Shown: positions 9,371 through 18,187 of the stretch, in pieces
How positions within the stretch are numbered: position 1 is the first letter of the stretch
How the letters are laid out: each line of letters begins with the position of its first letter
NCBI GenBank assembly: GCA_025331445.1
Contig: JAIWNE010000223.1
Span: forward strand, 1 to 27,910
Length of the DNA stretch: 27,910 bases
Direction of reading: 5' to 3'
Source: Blakeslea trispora
Taxonomy: Eukaryota; Mucoromycota; Mucoromycetes; Mucorales; Choanephoraceae
Made by a program: the position numbers and the translations under genes
The notes under the pieces: model-generated
Told to the model about the DNA's origin: nothing
The model's input: only the letters and a program-made list of their open reading frames with translations
Database searches by the model: none

Positions 9371-12300
9371 ATGTCTACCCCTTCTACCAACGATGGCATG
9401 ATTAGATGCGAATGCTCTGAGTGCAAGCAAAACATCCCCCTTTGCTACAGAATGGTGACTAAGCGTACTAGCCGTCAACATCAAAAGCGTGAATCCTTAA
9501 GAAAACACAAGGCTGATTGTAATTTTTAAACTTACTTTTTATGATTATTATTGACAACTCATACTCTCTTAATTCTTAGATCGTGCTAGCCATCCTACTC
9601 TTAGTTCAGGCCTTACTTTTGCCCTCGATAGTCTTTTGGTTGATGAAGGTAAGTTCACTTTTTTTATAGTATACTCGCACGATTACTAAAAAGCGAATAA
9701 TAGAATTGGGCTTTTCTTTCGGTGAAACTCCTCATGAAGCCACACCTGTCGAAGCCAACCTAGTTGAAGACATCGTTCAAGATGGTATGTCCCCTTTCGA
9801 ATTGTTTCTAAATGATCAATAAACTCATTTTTTTTACAATCTATTTTAGATGTTCAAAACGATTATTACGTGAATGAGAACTATCCCACTTCACCCATCG
9901 CTACTCTCTTGTTTGCAATGCTTCTCTTGTTGCGTAAGAATCAGCTTACCGACGCCACTTCCGAAACTGTTATGTTGTTTTGTAACATGGTGCTCTGCCT
10001 GACCGAAGAAAGCTTTCGCTTTCCTAGTAAGGTATCCACCTTTGACAACTGGAACTTGTCAAGCAACTATAGCAGCAATAGTGTCAAGGAATATGCTAAC
10101 TGTGTCGAATGCCATGCTATCCACCCATACGACACAGAAGAAGAAAAAGAGAAGATCCAAGAACAAGTTTATTGTTTAGACGCTGGTATTTTTGCTTCCT
10201 CTGCCATTTGCCAGGCCAAATTGATTGCTCCTAATCAATATGATAAAATTGCTCCTATTCGCTCATTTTACTACAACTCGTTGGTCAATTCTTTGGAGTC
10301 GTTTTTCATGAGAGATACTTTTGTTAATCTCATCGGCCAATGGAATTCAGAGAGGTTATTCCCGGTACTTTGTCTGATATTTATGATGGTCAAGTCTGGA
10401 AGACTTTCAAACTTCAAGAAACTGATGAAAAGCCTTTCGTTGAGCAAAGCAACTATAACCTGGTCTTGACTCTCAATTGTGACTGGTTCCCAAGCGTACA
10501 AGGATGACTACAGCGTTGGTGCTATTTATCTGACTATTCAGAATTTGCCCCGTGAGGTCCGTAATCTACGCACCAACACCATTTTGGTGTGTTTGATTAG
10601 CGGCCCTAAAGAACCTAGCACATACGAAATGAACAACTACCTGCGTCCTTTAGTACAAGATCTTTTATTATTGAAAGAAGGTATACCAATGAAGACAAGA
10701 GGCAATGGCATGCAAGTAGTCAAGGCCGCCATCTCCCTGTACATGATGGACTTGCCTGCCCAGAAGAAAGTGGTAGGATTAACTTCTTACACTTCGGTTA
10801 ATGCATGTCACAAGTGCAAGAAGCATTTCCCGGCTTTAGTTAGAGGTCAAGCCCCTCGGGACTTCTCCGATTTCAATGTGGAAGCCTGGACCAGAAGAAC
10901 AAGCCAAGAACACCGTCGCCATGCCGAAGACTGGCTCAAGACCACCACCAAGACAGAGCGTGCAGAGAAAGAAAGAGAGAATGGTACTCGGTGGAGCGTC
11001 CTCTTGGATCTACCTTATTTCGATCCCATACGTCATGTAGGGATCGATATCATGCACAATCTTCTCTTGGGCGTCACTAAGCGCATGGCCACCATTTGGA
11101 CAAGCCCAATGACCACAGGTACCAGAACCATCGAGCCAATGGTCTCCGTCAAGGACTTACGAGGCATGCAAGCAATCTTGCAAACCAAGTTTATTCTCCC
11201 TCCCAACCATGCAGTGTCATCTATAGCTCGTAAAATTACAATAGGTGATGGCTTCTCTCGATTTAAGGCAGACGAATGGTCTACTTGGTTGTTGGTCTTG
11301 TCGCCATACTTGCTGCCGCATATCCTTAACAAACAGATCTTTGATCACTGGATGCTGCTTGTTAAGGCTTCCGTATCTTTCTCTCTCCTTGTTTGTCCTT
11401 CGATGAACTCAATGATGCTCAAGCCTTCTTACATGAATTTCTCTCAAATTTCGAAAGTATATACAAAAGCAAGTCATTGATTCCCCCAACTTCCATTACG
11501 CCATGCATCTGAAAGAGACAATTTTGGACTACTCGGCATCCCCTTCCCATTGGCTCTTTAACTTTGAGAGATACAACCAAGATCTTAAAGGCATAAGAAC
11601 GAATAGAAAGGATGGTGTAGAACGTACATATCTTACCAAGTTCTTGCTCCAGGTTCATTCCGAGACTTTAATCGCAGCCTTGTTACCATCCATACCTGAG
11701 TCCTGTACAAGCCAAATCCTAGAGCTTTTCTGTACATCTAAACCTGCTAGTCAGAGATCGGTAGACTGCAATTTTAGTCTTAACGCTTTCTATCAAATGC
11801 GTATTGGCGATGTTCCTGCTTTTGGTTGTGAGGTACTTCCTCCGAAGACCATCACTTCGATCAAGCCCGACCTATCGCATTGCCAAATGATGCATTCACT
11901 TGTCTCGTAGCATATTACAATACGATATATGCTGGAACCTACAAAGATGAATTCATAGCTGCATTGTGTCCAGGAACATCTCTGTTGGAAGACAAGTTGA
12001 CATGTTCAAGCATGTCGATGTACTGGGTAATCAGTTTAAGTCTGTTGAGGCGTCAACAATAAAGAAACGTGGTTCATATGCTCTTGCATACTTTCAACAA
12101 GACGACACTGCTGTACTTCGGTACTGTCAAGTGAGTGTCTGTTCAGAAGCTCAATCATGGTAGAAGATGAAAACGGTGACCTATCACCAACAACCCCACT
12201 CTCGCTTTGTCAAATGGTTTAAAAAATCAGACAAGCAATTATACTACGAAAACAACAGCGATCCCAACAAGTATGGTATGGAGCTCTTGCAGTCTTCTTT

Positions 12301-12424
12301 TAAAGTTGACTCGCATACTTCCATTATACCCATAGTCCAGCTCTACAGCCAAGCTGCTATTGTTCTAAACCATTTTGAAAATCTCCATGTTGCTCTTGAT
12401 CTGCCCGCTAAAATAATTGCCTAG
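9371..12424 (+). pseudogene. tnp2-type (CACTA/EnSpm) transposase, copy A, four exons, frameshifted
   Basis: Catalyses excision and integration of CACTA elements. Exons 9371-9518, 9580-9648, 9704-9784 and 9850-12424; introns (9519-9579, 9649-9703, 9785-9849) are all phase 1 and sit at the same places in copy C. The start is the ATG at 9371 (AAAATGTC context), also used in copy C. The N-terminus has a Cys cluster CECSECK followed by VTKRTSRQHQKRE. The core has CHKCKKHFP (about 10810), WSVLLDLPYFDPIRHVGID (about 11000-11048; Asp codon 11046-11048), IMHNLLLG, and FNFERYNQD (Glu codon 11566-11568), matching the tnp2 DDE core. Exon 4 is broken by single-base shifts near 10345 (-1), 10487 (+1), 11375, 11475 and several between 11860 and 12170; I saw no in-frame nonsense codon. 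A convergent ORF2 lies 398 bp downstream. Product family confident; catalytic residue assignment inferred from position. Confidence 0.9.
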
Positions 12425-12427
12425 TTT

Positions 12428-12512
12428 ACTTTCTCTCTTCTTCTTTCCTCTTTTTCTCTTTTCTCTTTTTCTCTTTTTCTCTTTTTCTCTTTTTCTCTTT
12501 TTCTCTTTTTTA
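12428..12512 (+). repeat. CT-rich microsatellite, unit TCTTTTTC
   Basis: An 8-bp unit CTCTTTTT is repeated about seven times after a more irregular CTT-rich lead-in, directly in the transposase 3' UTR. It is absent as a regular array from copy C, so it is a local expansion. Confidence 0.8.
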
Positions 12513-12581
12513 TAGTCATATTTTTTTTGTATTTGTTGTTCTCACATCAATTACTTTTTTTTTCTAATTTATCTGTTCTTC

Positions 12582-12587
12582 AATAAA
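12582..12587 (+). promoter_or_regulatory. Poly(A) signal of transposase A
   Basis: AATAAA about 160 bp after the stop codon. Copy C has AATAAA at 27090-27095 in an equivalent T-rich setting. Confidence 0.5.
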
Positions 12588-12770
12588 TTGTTATAATCCT
12601 TTTAATCTTTTTCAAATCTCTCTTCTTTTTTTTTTAATTTTGAACTATCACTTTTCGATTTTTTTATTGTTGCGTTTACTCTTCATTTCGACATCAACTT
12701 TGGAAATCAACACTTATCATGCAGCTAAGTACTTTTCTTATACACTTATATTATTTTTTGACTTAAACAT

Positions 12771-12776
12771 TTTATT
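12771..12776 (-). promoter_or_regulatory. Poly(A) signal of ORF2, copy A
   Basis: AATAAA on the minus strand about 50 nt after the ORF2 stop. Copy C has AATAAATAAA about 30-40 nt after its ORF2 stop (27295-27300). Confidence 0.5.
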
Positions 12777-12822
12777 ATTCAAAAAAAAACAACAACACAA
12801 AGAGAAGAGAACGAAACAAAAG

Positions 12823-13882
12823 TTAGGAGCGATAAGCCCAACGAGGAAGAACTTGACGATACTTGTCAGGCAACTCCATCTCAACGACCTCGACGCGACG
12901 AGAAACACGAGCATGTCTTGGTCTGCCTTGCATGGCTGCTCTGTCGAGCGCACGGTAGAAGTTGTTCAACTAAACATATAGAATTAGTACTGTATTTGAG
13001 AACTACAAGTCATACAACATACCTCTTCCGAGCGCCAAGAAGGAACAACTGTGCGGAAGTAACCGCCAGCAACAGGGTCATCACCCTCTTCTTCCTCGGA
13101 CATGTACTTTGACTGAAGTACAGCCTCACATTCTTCGCTTGTACCAAAGCCCAAACCAAGCAAACCTTGAGAAACAAGGTACTGTTCGTTGCGAACAGCA
13201 CGCTTCTATAAAAAAAAAGAGGTGATTAATTATTTAAAACTTGACAGTAAATTGTTTTACTAACTCTCTGCAAACGTCTAGCTTTACGAAGCGAAGCATT
13301 TCTCATCTCAACCTCGTGAGGAGTGAGGTCTTTCTTTTTATGCTTCTTGACCATAGCATCGAACTGGTTTCTGATCTTCATCTTCAAGGCCAAGAGAAGA
13401 CCAGCAGAAAGCTCTTGATCATCCGGGTGACCAGTGAGAGCCTTTACTTCTTCGATTGCACCTTTGTAGATGCAATCGAAGGCAAACTGGTTTCTTGTAG
13501 TATGCCTCATCGACTGGTCAAAAACGAATTCGACACCGAGAGCCTTTGCCTTTTCGATGGCAACTTTGACAGCATCCTAAGCAACAATATAAATATGTAA
13601 GTAAAAGTGGTAGTATGAAAGGAGATAAATAACTTACTCGCAAGGCACGGTTATCACCATATCTGGGCCCATCGTTGGCATTGGCGGTGGGCTGGCGAGT
13701 AGGGAAAAAAATGGCTTCCATTCTGCCGACGCGACTGTTCATGAGGTCGAAAGCCTCTTCAAACCGGCTCTCAGCAACATAGGGATGAACTACAGGACGA
13801 GAAGCAGCAGGACGAGGGCAGGGCGAGAAACAGGGCGAGAAACAGGGCGAGAAGCGGTGGCAACAACAGGAATCTGGTTCAT
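12823..13882 (-). CDS. ORF2: uncharacterised second protein of the CACTA element, copy A (4 exons, about 294 aa, one indel)
   Basis: Not a family I recognise. Exons on the minus strand: 13882-13638, 13576-13265, 13205-13023, 12969-12823; introns of 61, 59 and 53 nt with GTAAGT, GTTAGT and GTATGT donors, all phase 0. The spliced frame stays open from exon 2 to the TAA. Exon 1 is one base short of a multiple of three, with the shift near 13800-13830. Visible features: Ser-Arg-Pro-Val repeats at the N-terminus; SRFEEAFDLMNSRVGRMEAI; a charged helical stretch (IRNQFDAMVKKHKKKDL) ending in the basic cluster RKARRLQRKR across intron 2; an acidic patch YMSEEEEGDD; then VVPSWRSEELNNFYRALD and a C-terminal PRWAYRS. 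Exons 2-4 have clear homologues in copy C (27332-27910). The start at 13882 is preferred over the upstream in-frame ATG at 13928, which lies only a few bases from the TATA box. A TnpA-like DNA-binding partner role is possible but inferred from context. Confidence 0.82.
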
Positions 13883-13930
13883 TTTGTGGGAATAAAAAGA
13901 TGATGAAATCAAATCGAGTATCTTGCATCT

Positions 13931-13939
13931 CTTTTTATA
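13931..13939 (-). promoter_or_regulatory. TATA box of ORF2, copy A
   Basis: TATAAAAAG on the minus strand, 49 bp upstream of the ATG at 13882. This spacing allows a short leader and argues against the ATG at 13928. Confidence 0.6.
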
Positions 13940-14108
13940 CAATTTTCTACAGATCGTATTTTTACAGATCTTTTTTTGTGTTCGATTGGTTTTTTGTGTA
14001 AAAATAGGAGTTTGATGATATTTCAATTTATTTAGAACGATTTCTTTGTCATTTTTTATTCTTTTCTCTTCTATTTCTTTTATTTATCTTCATTTTGAAA
14101 TAAAACTT

Positions 14109-14612
14109 GTAAGTACTTTCCCATACCCAAGCAGCAGTTTATTGAATATTATTCTCCATGTAGGCATGTTTTCTTCAAAGCCTCATGAAGATTGTTACTT
14201 AGTTTAAGGTACAACTTGACATACAAATACATTGCTGTTTACTTACCATCCTTTTTTTCTTAGGATTAGTCACGTATTTTTGTCTTTTCTCGAGAAACTG
14301 GGTATATAGTAAGTAAAGTCATTGAATATGACTCAAGGCCTCTCTAACTGTTCTATTTAGTTACCTTAGACACTCGTAATTGTATCTGGCTATAACTTGA
14401 GGTGCTATGATGCTTTAGTATGTAAGTAAATGATTAAATTATCTCATTTCGGTTTAACTTATTCAGTTTTTCTAGTTTTTTTCTGTTGTTGAGCTTCTAT
14501 CGCTTTAGTGCGTTACCCTCTACTTTCCGGATGGCTGTTTGAGACTTTCAAAGTAAGTATATTACAATATTTTCTGCTTGCTTTATAACTAACTGATTTA
14601 CTATTTCAATAG
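14109..14612 (+). other. Intron-dense, ORF-less segment (candidate spliced non-coding transcript or decayed gene), copy A
   Basis: Five well-formed introns can be drawn on the plus strand: 14109-14163, 14209-14263, 14309-14360, 14422-14475 and 14553-14612 (55, 55, 52, 54 and 60 nt). Donors are GTAAGT except GTACAA at 14209; acceptors are TAG; CTAAC-like branch sites are seen in the third and fifth. The intervening exons (45, 45, 61 and 77 nt) mostly contain stops in all three frames. Element B has a similar series at 19775-20196. No splicing evidence is available from sequence alone. Confidence 0.45.
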
Positions 14613-14696
14613 TCATTTTGCCAGAATTTTTCTGATTTTTAAATGCCTGAAATTCAAGAAATTGTTGCCATTTTGTAATAACTGATTTTGCTTTTC

Positions 14697-14835
14697 TGCC
14701 TGCTTTTCTGCCTGCCTTTTGCCTGCCTTTTGCCTGCCTTTTGCCTGCCTTTTGCCTGCCTTTTGCCTGCCTTTTGCCTGCCTTTTGCCTGCCTTTTGCC
14801 TGCCTTTTGCCTGCCTTTTGCCTGCCTTTTGGCCG
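14697..14835 (+). repeat. 11-bp minisatellite, unit TTTTGCCTGCC
   Basis: About a dozen near-perfect 11-bp units, starting with TTTTCTGCC variants and ending in degenerate TTTTGGCCGCA and TTTTGCCCATCA. The unit is not a multiple of three, so every frame is open and long low-complexity ORFs appear on both strands; these are artefacts. It is located between the intron-dense segment and the right end of element A. The corresponding stretch of element B (about 20200-20440) lacks it. Confidence 0.95.
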
Positions 14836-15235
14836 CATTTTGCCCATCATTTTGCCTAACATTTGGGCTGGATTTGTGCCTGGTCATTCTACCTGGATTC
14901 CTATAGAACCCCTAATATTTTCCCCCTGTATAAGCTATTATTTTCAGCCAATATATACCATTTTTTTATAATAAAAAGCACTATTTTTAGACCTATAATC
15001 CTCTATATTTGATTTATATAACCCAATCATAAAGAAGTGTATTGACGTAAAGAAGTCCATTTTGTCCAATTAAAAGCATACATTCAATAAAGATACCGAG
15101 TATGAAGCCAATTAAAACGAGTTAACGATTGTATAATTTGTCAAAGAAGCCAATTCAATGAGGATGTCATGTGTAAACAATCCAATCAGGTCGCTTTAAT
15201 GGAAGCGAAAGACAAAGAGGTTCACTCAAACTCTC

Positions 15236-15340
15236 ATGCGAAAACACAAGACGTTGCTCCGCCCTGTCTTCCAATGCGTTGACACATGACAGTGTTCCGC
15301 TTTGTCGTCCCAATGCGAAAACACATGACGGCGTGCGCCG
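15236..15340 (+). repeat. Subterminal tandem repeats of element A (about 38-39 bp, three units)
   Basis: Units start with ATGCGAAAACACAAGAC (15236), ATGCGTTGACACATGAC (15274) and ATGCGAAAACACATGAC (15313, partial), each followed by a variable CCGC/GTCGTCC-type tail. CACTA transposases and their partner proteins bind subterminal repeats, so these are likely protein-binding sites (inference). The units are contiguous, without spacers. Confidence 0.8.
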
Positions 15341-15386
15341 TGCGGTTAACTTGCCTGGAACGTGCGTAACAGGCAAGTTAACCGCA
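15341..15386. repeat. 17-bp inverted repeat near the right end of element A
   Basis: TGCGGTTAACTTGCCTG (15341-15357) is the exact reverse complement of CAGGCAAGTTAACCGCA (15370-15386), with a 12-nt loop. It lies 39-84 bp inside the element terminus. The centre of each arm is GTTAAC. Confidence 0.9.
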
Positions 15387-15427
15387 GAAATTGGCGTGCG
15401 CACGACGACCCTTTATGTGTAGTGAAG

Positions 15428-15687
15428 TTACGTGATCAAGAAGTACCCTTAAAGTTGTAGTTGTATACGTGATTCTTTAAAGAAGTATACCCAAAAAGGA
15501 AAGTTTTACAGAAAGTTTTTTTAGAAGAATGAATAAAGATCCCCTTTATTTCTTAGAACTATTCTTATATTTATACTTTTCTAACTATTTCTATGCTAAA
15601 GCTAAAAGGGTAACTGTACTGATGGATGATATAAATAAGTAATAAAATGTATGCATAATAATTGTAATAGATTATGCTGAATGCTTG
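15428..15687. other. Spacer between elements A and B
   Basis: AT-rich sequence between the target duplication of A and the possible exon at 15688. I see no gene, repeat or RNA feature. Confidence 0.5.
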
Positions 15688-15906
15688 TTATCCTTTTTTA
15701 GATCTTTTTCTTCGTTCTTGATTTCTTTTAAATATTGGAGAGAACCTTCTTCTTTTCTTGATTTGCTTAGCTTCACTTCTCAGTTTCATTTCTATTTCTA
15801 GTGGCAAGTCTTGCATTAGAACTTCATTTTCAGAGATAGGCTTAATCGCTTTATTTGGCACGACAAGTTGACGTATGTCTAGATTGTTTGTGTTGCTTTT
15901 CTTACT
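15688..15906 (-). CDS. Possible last exon of a host gene (72 codons, basic C-terminus)
   Basis: Not recognised. On the minus strand the frame is open from just after a TAG (15907-15909) to a TAA (15688-15690). Its composition looks coding rather than random: LVVPNKAIKPISENEVL, LPLEIEMKLRSEAKQ, then a strongly basic tail KKRRRFSP...RRKRSKKG typical of a nuclear localisation stretch. There is no Met near the start, so it would be a 3' exon. CACTA element B is inserted directly upstream (target duplication at 15913-15915), so any upstream exons would lie beyond 20954, where I see no matching ORF. It could equally be a relic of another transposon. Confidence 0.35.
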   Translation of the reverse strand, partial: SKKSNTNNLDIRQLVVPNKAIKPISENEVLMQDLPLEIEMKLRSEAKQIKKRRRFSPIFKRNQERRKRSKKG

Positions 15907-15987
15907 CTATATGCTCACTACACCAAATGCCGGTCCGCTGTACAGTGGACACCCGGGTTGGACTGGGCGTCCGTCGCTGTCAAATTA

Positions 15988-16125
15988 CCAACTTTTGATT
16001 TTGACTATGAAAGTTGCTGTTTTTTTTAGCAGATATTTAGATGTATTTTTTACCCTTCCAAAACTTTTTACAAAATTAAAATTGGATGTATTTGCATAAA
16101 GTTATTACCATTTACATTTCTTCTA
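15988..16125 (+). repeat. Block R1, copy B, left part
   Basis: Matches 7345 onward of element A almost base for base (CAACTTTTGATTTTGACTATG, then AAAACTTTTTACAAAATTAA). It is broken at CATTTCTTCTA by the Tc1 insertion and resumes at 18188 with TATCATTTCACT. The uninterrupted copy in element A reads straight through this junction, proving the insertion point. Confidence 0.9.
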
Positions 16126-16342
16126 CACTGACGTCCAAAAGTGTTTAATTGTTTTCACTTTTTACGGCTTTTCGGAGTTTTCGGGGGTTAAGACTCAATT
16201 TCATGAGATGACGTCAGCTAATAAGATGTAGAAAAACTCTTTCCTTTCTAACGCAATTTGAATCACCGTATTTGGTTTTGTGTAACAAAAGTTACAGTGC
16301 TTCAAAATCAGACAAAACATTTGAACACTTTTGGACAGGTAT
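16126..16342 (+). repeat. Tc1 left terminal inverted repeat (217 bp)
   Basis: The outer end carries GTCCAAAAGTGTTTAATTG and the inner end carries CATTTGAACACTTTTGGAC, i.e. the same transposase-site-like 13-mer GTCCAAAAGTGTT in opposite orientation. Each arm is thus itself bounded by a short inverted repeat. AATCACCGTATTTGG and TGACGTCA-like TGACGTCAGC lie between. Confidence 0.95.
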
Positions 16343-16375
16343 AAAAAAATGAAAAGGATCCTTATTAACTCCACT

Positions 16376-17823
16376 TTAGTACTTTGTCCAATAGCCTTTT
16401 GCCTTTATACACTGTTCTATACGATTGGGCATGCTATTTATGACATTTTGACAGTCTTGAATGGTAATTTTCTTATACCAAACCTCTTGCACCCTCTCAT
16501 AAAGCTCATTCATGCCACTTGGAAGAGTTGGATACTCATTAAGACGGCGCTTCAACAGGGACCACATATTTTCAATTGGATTTAGGTCCGGTGATTGAGG
16601 AGGCCACTTCATGACTTGATAATCCTGGTTTTCGAGGTATTTTATCACGCTTTTGGCCTTATGCTTAGGATCGTTATCCTGCTGGAACCAGACCTGAGAA
16701 CGGTTTAAGCCCAGTTCTTCGCACATGAACTCGATGGATTGTTCCAGTTTCGTCTTCCAAAATGGACTGATAAAGGGTCTTGTCCATGTTCTCATTGATC
16801 TTGCACATCCAGCCTACTCCTGCTGCAGTGACAGCACTCCAAAGCATGATACTACCACCTCCGTGCTTTACTGTCGGCTTAACATGGCTAGGCTGAATGG
16901 CCTCGTTGTCGCGAATCCAGGCCTATGTGCGACCATCGGAGTTAAACCGGTTGATTTTTGCCTCATCTGTAAATACAACACGTGCCCAGTCGGCTTCAGT
17001 CCAATTGCGATGAGCACGACACCATGCAAGACACTTCTTCGCATTGACTTTCGTGATTAATGGTCGGCTTTCCTTTTCTATAGCAGCAAGACCAAGCGAG
17101 TTCAAAGCCCGACCAACAGTTTGGCGACTCACACTGACATTGTGATTACGTTTGAGTGCTCTACAGATGTCTACAACGGATTTTTCTCCACCCCTGTGTT
17201 ATAGGCCAAGAAATCACAATGATAGAAATCAGGGAATTAATCAGACTAAAGATAATGTTTTATTTACTTCAATATTGATGTGCTATTTATACTTTTCATG
17301 AAGATGATATTTCAACTGAGATTGTAAAATTTTTCTAGAGGCTTGTAGATGATTATGATAATAACAACGAATCGGATGAGAGATGAATGATGACAGTCTT
17401 GTAAAGAAGAATTACTAAAATAGAATGATTGGCCATCTGTACCTTAAACCCAGTAACTGGTGAGTTATTGGTAAGATGTCAGTCCTGACCTTGAATGAAG
17501 GTTTATCCGAATTGAATGTCAAATGAAACAAGCTGAAGTCGAATTAGAGAATGGTTGTGGATTCATAAGTGGTTAAATAATTTATCCGTACTGTATGAAT
17601 ACAACACCCTGGTCATTTGATGAACACAATAGTGCTTGTCAGTAGGTGTCAGCCTTTTGGGACGACCTGCTTTTTGAATTTTTTTGCCCGGATTAACTGT
17701 TTTTGAGATTGTATGAATTGTACCCAGACTCAATTTACACTCCGAAGCCACTTGACGGAATGATTTCCCGTTTTGGAGCAAGGCAATGACGTCGTTGCGT
17801 TGTTTACTTGAAATAGAGCGCAT
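16376..17823 (-). pseudogene. Tc1/mariner DD34E transposase, disrupted
   Basis: Transposase that cuts at the terminal repeats and inserts at TA. Start ATG at 17823. N-terminal helix-turn-helix: MRSISSKQRNDVIALLQNGK, FRQVASECKLSLGTIH, then GRPKRLTP (about 17650). It is interrupted by a solo LTR (17197-17606) between the Met-Thr-Arg and Gly-Gly-Glu-Lys codons, resumes at VVDICRALKR, then catalytic VVFTDEAKINRF (first Asp), WFQQDNDPKH (second Asp) and SPDLNPIENMWSLLKRR (Glu), with 34 residues between second Asp and Glu. Other lesions: in-frame TAG near 16924 (after FNSDGRT) and a single-base shift near 16752. It ends TGYWTKY-like with TAA at 16376-16378. The element is therefore not self-mobilising as read, yet its repeats are identical. 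Confidence 0.93.
17197..17606 (-). mobile_element. Solo LTR (410 bp) inside the Tc1 transposase gene
   Basis: On the minus strand it starts TGTTGTATTC and ends CCTATAACA, the TG...CA form of LTR retrotransposon ends with a short inverted repeat TGTTRTA. The 5-bp direct repeat CCCTG (17192-17196 and 17607-17611) flanks it exactly, the target duplication size of LTR elements. Deleting it with one repeat restores the Tc1 reading frame (Thr-Arg-Gly-Gly-Glu). It contains TATAAATAG about 90 nt from its 3' end on the minus strand, followed about 20 nt later by AATAAA, as in an LTR U3/R region. No internal retrotransposon sequence is present. Confidence 0.88.
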
Positions 17824-17970
17824 CTTGATGTGGTTGACCAAAAAATGATAAAATAAACTTACTTTGATATGAAAATGTGTGTATGAGATGTGGAATACTG
17901 GAAAGCGCAAAAAAAAAAACGGGATATTTATAAGTCAAACTGCGGTTGTGGCCAAATCGTGGTTTTTTTA

Positions 17971-18187
17971 ATACCTGTCCAAAAGTGTTCAAATGTTTTG
18001 TCTGATTTTGAAGCACTGTAACTTTTGTTACACAAAACCAAATACGGTGATTCAAATTGCGTTAGAAAGGAAAGAGTTTTTCTACATCTTATTAGCTGAC
18101 GTCATCTCATGAAATTGAGTCTTAACCCCCGAAAACTCCGAAAAGCCGTAAAAAGTGAAAACAATTAAACACTTTTGGACGTCAGTG
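17971..18187 (-). repeat. Tc1 right terminal inverted repeat (217 bp)
   Basis: Exact reverse complement of 16126-16342 as far as I can read. Divergence begins immediately inside 17971. Confidence 0.95.

Larger units (their letters stand above)
7283..15424 (+). mobile_element. CACTA-superfamily DNA transposon, copy A (complete, 8142 bp)
   Basis: Begins CACTACACCTAA and ends TGTAGTG, with the right end reading CACTACACATAA on the other strand, so the outer 8 bp are perfect inverted repeats. The 3-bp direct repeat AAG flanks it exactly (7280-7282 and 15425-15427), the target duplication size of CACTA elements. It carries a tnp2-type transposase on the plus strand (9371-12424) and a convergent spliced ORF2 on the minus strand (12823-13882). 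The 3' end has three 38-39 bp tandem repeats (15236-15340) and a 17-bp inverted repeat. The left end starts 57 bp upstream of the tRNA-Tyr 5' end. Confidence 0.93.
16126..18187 (-). mobile_element. Tc1/mariner element (2062 bp, TA target duplication) inside CACTA B
   Basis: Begins CACTGACGTCCAAAAGTG and ends with its exact reverse complement, flanked by TA at 16124-16125 and 18188-18189. Terminal inverted repeats are 217 bp each (16126-16342 and 17971-18187), identical by my reading. Removing element plus one TA restores the R1 sequence seen in copy A. It encodes a DD34E transposase on the minus strand and itself carries a solo LTR. Identical arms imply a recent insertion. Confidence 0.97.

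Noticed and set aside
13790..13928. Upstream ATG at 13928 as the ORF2 start, which would avoid the exon 1 frameshift
   Set aside because: It lies about 3 bp from the TATA box, upstream of any plausible transcription start, and its N-terminus is Cys/Phe-rich without support; the ATG at 13882 has a better position and context. It remains the only alternative that needs no indel.
14548..14971. Long ORFs on both strands over the TTTTGCCTGCC array
   Set aside because: They are generated by an 11-bp tandem repeat that keeps every frame open; composition is purely repetitive.
15236..15340. CRISPR-like array
   Set aside because: Units are contiguous 38-39 bp tandem repeats without unique spacers, in a eukaryotic transposon end.
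15167..15403. 78-codon minus-strand ORF at the right end of element A
   Set aside because: Falls on the subterminal tandem and inverted repeats; no homologue in B.
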